Assembly (NCBI RefSeq): GCF_003391135.1
Contig: NZ_CP031455.1
Location: 6,909,501-6,973,500 of the forward strand
Origin: Streptoverticillium olivoreticuli subsp. olivoreticuli
GTDB taxonomy: Bacteria; Actinomycetota; Actinomycetes; Streptomycetales; Streptomycetaceae
Length of the DNA: 64,000 bases
Direction of reading: 5' to 3'
Made by a program: the position numbers and the translations under genes. Shown piece by piece: positions 61,252 to 64,000 of this stretch. Under the pieces are notes generated by a model. That model saw only the letters and a list, made by a program, of their open reading frames with translations, ran no database searches and had not been told where the DNA came from. Numbering within the stretch: position 1 is the first letter of the stretch; each line of letters begins with the position of its first letter.

Positions 61252-61839
61252 ATGGCGAAGACCGGTACGACGACCCAAGGGCTCCGCGCGGCGATCGAGC
61301 GCAGCGGCTATTACCCGGCCCTCGTGGCCGAGGCGGTGGAGGCCGCCGTGGGCGGGGAGCCGGTCATGTCGTACCTGGTGCACCAGGAGACGACCTTCGA
61401 CTCCAACGAGGTCCGCCGGCACGTCACGGTCCTGGTCCTGACGGAGAACCGCTTCATCGTCAGCCACACCGACGAGCAGGCCGCCGACGGCACCTCCCCC
61501 TCGCCGTACGCCACGACGTCCACGGAGTCCGTGAAGATCGACCGGATCTCCTCCGTCGTCCTCAGCCGCGTCGTCGCCAACCCCGAGGCCTACACCCCGG
61601 GCACCCTGCCCCGCGAGGTCGTCCTCACCATCGGCTGGGGCGCGGTGTCCCGGATCGACCTGGAGCCCGCGGCCTGCGGCGACCCCAACTGCGACGCCGA
61701 CCACGGCTACACGGGCTCGTCCACCGCCGACGACCTGAGCCTGCGCGTCAGCGAGGCGGGCGACGGACCGGACACCGTCCGGCAGACCCTCGCCTTCGCC
61801 CAGGCGCTCTCCGAGGCGACCGCGGCGACCGCCCGCTGA
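61252..61839 (+). CDS. DUF5998 family protein
   Basis: This 195-residue soluble protein of a conserved actinobacterial family has LRAAIERSGYYPALVAEAVE and a beta-rich middle (RRHVTVLVLTENRFIVSHTD). Cys and His in CGDPNCDADHG could bind metal. Function unknown. It is followed with a one-base overlap by the phosphodiesterase gene, so the two are likely co-functional. Confidence 0.8.
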   Translation: MAKTGTTTQGLRAAIERSGYYPALVAEAVEAAVGGEPVMSYLVHQETTFDSNEVRRHVTVLVLTENRFIVSHTDEQAADGTSPSPYATTSTESVKIDRISSVVLSRVVANPEAYTPGTLPREVVLTIGWGAVSRIDLEPAACGDPNCDADHGYTGSSTADDLSLRVSEAGDGPDTVRQTLAFAQALSEATAATAR

Positions 61840-63047
61840 TGCCCCAGGTGACCACCGCGGGCCAGGCCTGGCACGACCCCGCCCCGCTCGACCCCCGCTC
61901 CGCGCCCCTCCCGCGCTACGGCACCGGCTCGCTCGCCGACCTGCTGCCGTCCGTCGCGGCCGGTCTGGGCATCCCCGGCATGAGCACCGGCCTGGAGCTC
62001 GCCCCCGCCGACCGGGTCTGCGTCTTCCTCATCGACGGCCTCGGCTGGGAGCTGCTGAAGGCCCACCCCACGGAAGCGCCCTTCCTGCACTCCCTGCTGG
62101 GCACGTCGATGAACGGCACCGGGCGGCCGATGACCGCCGGGTTCCCCTCCACCACCGCGACCTCCCTCGCCTCCGTCGGTACGGGCCTGCCGCCCGGCGC
62201 CCACGGCCTGCCCGGCTACACGGTCGCCGACCCGGCCACCGGCCGGCTGATGAACCAGCTCCGCTGGCGCCCCTGGACCGACCCGCACGTCTGGCAGCCC
62301 TACCCGACGGTCTTCCAGCTCGCCGACGCGGCCGGGGTCCACACCTGCCAGGTGTCCGCCCCCGACTTCCAGCACACCCCGCTGACGAAGATCGCGCTGA
62401 GCGGCGGCACCTTCCACGGCCGGCTCTCCGGCGAGGACCGGATGGACTTCGCCGCCGACCGGCTCGCCGCCGAGGACCGCGCGCTGGTCTACACCTACTA
62501 CAGCGACGTGGACGGCAAGGGGCACCGCTTCGGCGTCGATTCCGACGAGTGGCGCGGCCAGTTGATGTACGTCGACCGGCTCGCCCAGCGGCTCGCCGAG
62601 CAGCTGCCGCCCCGCTCCGCGCTGTATGTCACCGCCGACCACGGCATGATCGACATCCCCTTCGACCCGGAGTCGCGCATCGACTTCGACGAGGACTGGG
62701 AGCTGCGCGCGGGCGTCGCGCTCCTCGGCGGCGAGGCCCGCGCCCGCCACGTCTACGCCGTGCCCGGCGCCGCCGCCGATGTGCTGGCCGTCTGGCGCGA
62801 GGTGCTCGGCGAGCAGATGTGGGTCGCGGGGCGTGACGAGGCCATCGAGGCGGGCTGGTTCGGCCGGCCCGGCGACGGCGTGGACGCCCGGGTCCACGGG
62901 CGGATCGGCGACGTGGTCGCCGCGGCCCGCGACGACATCGCCGTCGTCGCCACCGAGACCGAGCCGAACGAGTCCGCGATGGTCGGCCTGCACGGTTCCA
63001 TGACGCCGGTGGAGCAGCTGGTCCCGCTCCTCGAAGTGCGTTCCTGA
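61839..63047 (+). CDS. Alkaline-phosphatase-superfamily phosphodiesterase/nucleotide pyrophosphatase
   Basis: This 402-residue type I phosphodiesterase (NPP-like) has metal-binding elements CVFLIDGLGWE, the nucleophile Thr/Ser in GFPSTTATSLAS, DVDGKGHRFG and TADHGMIDIP, all present. There is no signal peptide, so it acts in the cytoplasm. It would hydrolyse phosphodiester or pyrophosphate bonds in nucleotides or related molecules. ATG 61839 overlaps the DUF5998 stop as TGATG, showing translational coupling. Confidence 0.9.
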   Translation: MPQVTTAGQAWHDPAPLDPRSAPLPRYGTGSLADLLPSVAAGLGIPGMSTGLELAPADRVCVFLIDGLGWELLKAHPTEAPFLHSLLGTSMNGTGRPMTAGFPSTTATSLASVGTGLPPGAHGLPGYTVADPATGRLMNQLRWRPWTDPHVWQPYPTVFQLADAAGVHTCQVSAPDFQHTPLTKIALSGGTFHGRLSGEDRMDFAADRLAAEDRALVYTYYSDVDGKGHRFGVDSDEWRGQLMYVDRLAQRLAEQLPPRSALYVTADHGMIDIPFDPESRIDFDEDWELRAGVALLGGEARARHVYAVPGAAADVLAVWREVLGEQMWVAGRDEAIEAGWFGRPGDGVDARVHGRIGDVVAAARDDIAVVATETEPNESAMVGLHGSMTPVEQLVPLLEVRS

Positions 63048-63099
63048 CCCGCCCGCCCCCGTTTCCCCCCTCCTACGTACGAAAGGCATTGGCTTCCCC

Positions 63100-63753
63100 A
63101 TGCCCGAGCTGGTGTTCTTCTCCGGAACCATGGACTGCGGAAAGAGCACCCTCGCTCTTCAGATCGAGCACAACCGCTCGGCCCGCGGGCTCCGCGGTGT
63201 GATCTTCACGCGTGACGACCGGGCCGGGGAGGGGAGGCTGTCCTCGCGGCTGGGGCTGGTCACCGACGCGGTCGAGGCCACCGAGGGCATGGACATGTAC
63301 GGCTACCTGGTCGACCTGCTGTCGAAGGGCGGCAAGGCGGACTACGTGATCGTGGACGAGGCGCAGTTCCTGGCGCCCGAGCAGATCGACCAGCTCGCCC
63401 GCGTCGTGGACGACCTGGGCCTGGACGTATTCGCCTTCGGCATCACGACGGACTTCCGCACGAAGCTGTTCCCGGGCTCGCAGCGGCTGATCGAGCTGGC
63501 CGACCGCATAGAGGCCCTGCAGGTCGAGGCCCTGTGCTGGTGCGGTGCCCGGGCCACGCACAACGCGCGCACGGTCGGTGGCGAGATGGTCGTCGAGGGC
63601 GCCCAGGTGGTCGTCGGCGACGTCAACCGCCCCGCGGAGGAGACCGGCTACGAGGTCCTGTGCCGTCGCCACCACCGCCGCCGCATGACGAGCGCGGCCG
63701 CCCACGCCGGCGCCCTCTCCCCGGACGTCCTGCCCGCGCTCGACGTCACCTGA
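63100..63753 (+). CDS. tdk: Thymidine kinase
   Basis: This 217-residue type II thymidine kinase phosphorylates thymidine in salvage. The P-loop SGTMDCGKST spans residues 8-17, the DEAQF box carries the catalytic Glu, and CWCGARATHNAR plus CRRHHRR form the zinc/lasso region (the family usually has four Cys; here one position reads His). GAAAGG lies upstream. It is 52 nt after the phosphodiesterase stop and may be in the same transcript. Confidence 0.95.
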   Translation: MPELVFFSGTMDCGKSTLALQIEHNRSARGLRGVIFTRDDRAGEGRLSSRLGLVTDAVEATEGMDMYGYLVDLLSKGGKADYVIVDEAQFLAPEQIDQLARVVDDLGLDVFAFGITTDFRTKLFPGSQRLIELADRIEALQVEALCWCGARATHNARTVGGEMVVEGAQVVVGDVNRPAEETGYEVLCRRHHRRRMTSAAAHAGALSPDVLPALDVT

Positions 63754-63826
63754 GCCGCCTACGGCCCGGCTCGCGGAAGAGCCCGCCCGGCGCGGGTCGC
63801 CCGAGCCGCGCGCGGCCGCGGCCGCC

Positions 63827-64000
63827 TCAGGGCGTGCGCGTGGTGGTGTTCTTCCTGCCCTTGTCGTCGACGGCGAACCACAGCCCCTGCTTCCCCTGGC
63901 CGTTGACGTCCCCGGCCTTGCCGTCGCCGGTGAACCAGTACACGGGCCAGCAGTCGATGGCGAGCTGCTGGGTGCCGTCGGGGCGGGTCACGGTGGAGAC
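63827..64000 (-). CDS. Secreted-repeat (COG4315-like) protein, C-terminal 57 residues
   Basis: This minus-strand frame runs from the window edge to TGA at 63827-63829. Its repeat DCWPVYWFTGDGKAGDVNGQ, followed by KQGLWFAVDDKG, matches the Y-x4-D secreted repeat family (COG4315-like), in which two copies are common; the other copy and the signal peptide lie outside. Function unknown; family members are secreted or lipoproteins. Confidence 0.75.
   Translation of the reverse strand, partial: VSTVTRPDGTQQLAIDCWPVYWFTGDGKAGDVNGQGKQGLWFAVDDKGRKNTTTRTP

Overview
The window is a high-GC actinobacterial chromosome segment that looks like Streptomyces. The evidence is strong third-position G/C bias, frequent GTG starts, leaderless genes, the principal sigma factor HrdB next to the sporulation regulator WhiH, the NrdR/class II ribonucleotide reductase pair, an actinobacterial SOS box, a DasR-type dre site and a c-di-AMP riboswitch over a cell-wall hydrolase. 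From memory, gene order follows the S. coelicolor region from about SCO5796 (hflX) to about SCO5845 (tdk). It is core chromosome: I see no prophage, integrase, intact IS, CRISPR array, tRNA or rRNA.

Layout. 1-6.0 kb: end of hflX, a secreted serine protease lipoprotein, and a three-gene siderophore-like operon (class III aminotransferase, IucA/IucC synthetase, GNAT). 6.2-13.2 kb: DNA damage and dNTP supply, with a DinG-type helicase, lexA with its own SOS box, and nrdR-nrdJ behind two NrdR boxes. 13.2-18.6 kb: small accessory genes (TerD, an NTF2-like protein divergent from a TetR regulator with two perfect operators, arylamine N-acetyltransferase, a DUF4937 protein, a broken ABC-F gene, a histidine phosphatase and an ADP-ribosylglycohydrolase). 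18.6-27.7 kb: rnhB, two hypotheticals, a RecQ helicase with a phosphoribosyltransferase-like tail, a DUF4192 protein, a glycogen-debranching-like protein and an NrtR-type Nudix regulator. 27.9-37 kb: an ABC ATPase-permease fusion, whiH, hrdB, a trypsin-like protease, a small zinc-binding-type protein and topoisomerase IV subunit B. 37-45 kb: a membrane protein and NarL-type two-component pair, a CitA/CitB-type pair, and a nitrate/sulfonate/taurine-class ABC importer. 45-49.8 kb: an iron-box-controlled sucrase/ferredoxin-like protein, two divergent citrate synthase homologues (one with an N-terminal DNA-binding domain) and a CobW GTPase with a TTG start. 49.8-55.3 kb: parC and a catalytic/non-catalytic M16 peptidase pair. 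55.4-64 kb: a riboswitch-controlled M23 peptidase, a GntR regulator, ptsH with a dre site, a protein acetyltransferase of the PatA type (GNAT domain first), a DUF5998/phosphodiesterase pair, tdk, and the 3' end of a secreted-repeat protein.

How the parts connect. parE and parC (topoisomerase IV), lexA, dinG, recQ, rnhB and nrdRJ make this a replication and repair neighbourhood. whiH, hrdB and the riboswitch-controlled hydrolase tie it to growth and development. The most unusual items are the siderophore-like operon whose aminotransferase has lost its PLP lysine, the helix-turn-helix citrate synthase facing a second citrate synthase across a TTGATTCAA inverted repeat, the iron box fused to a leaderless start, and the number of genes with a -10 box 6-9 nt before the start codon. 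All assignments come from reading sequence and motifs without database searches.
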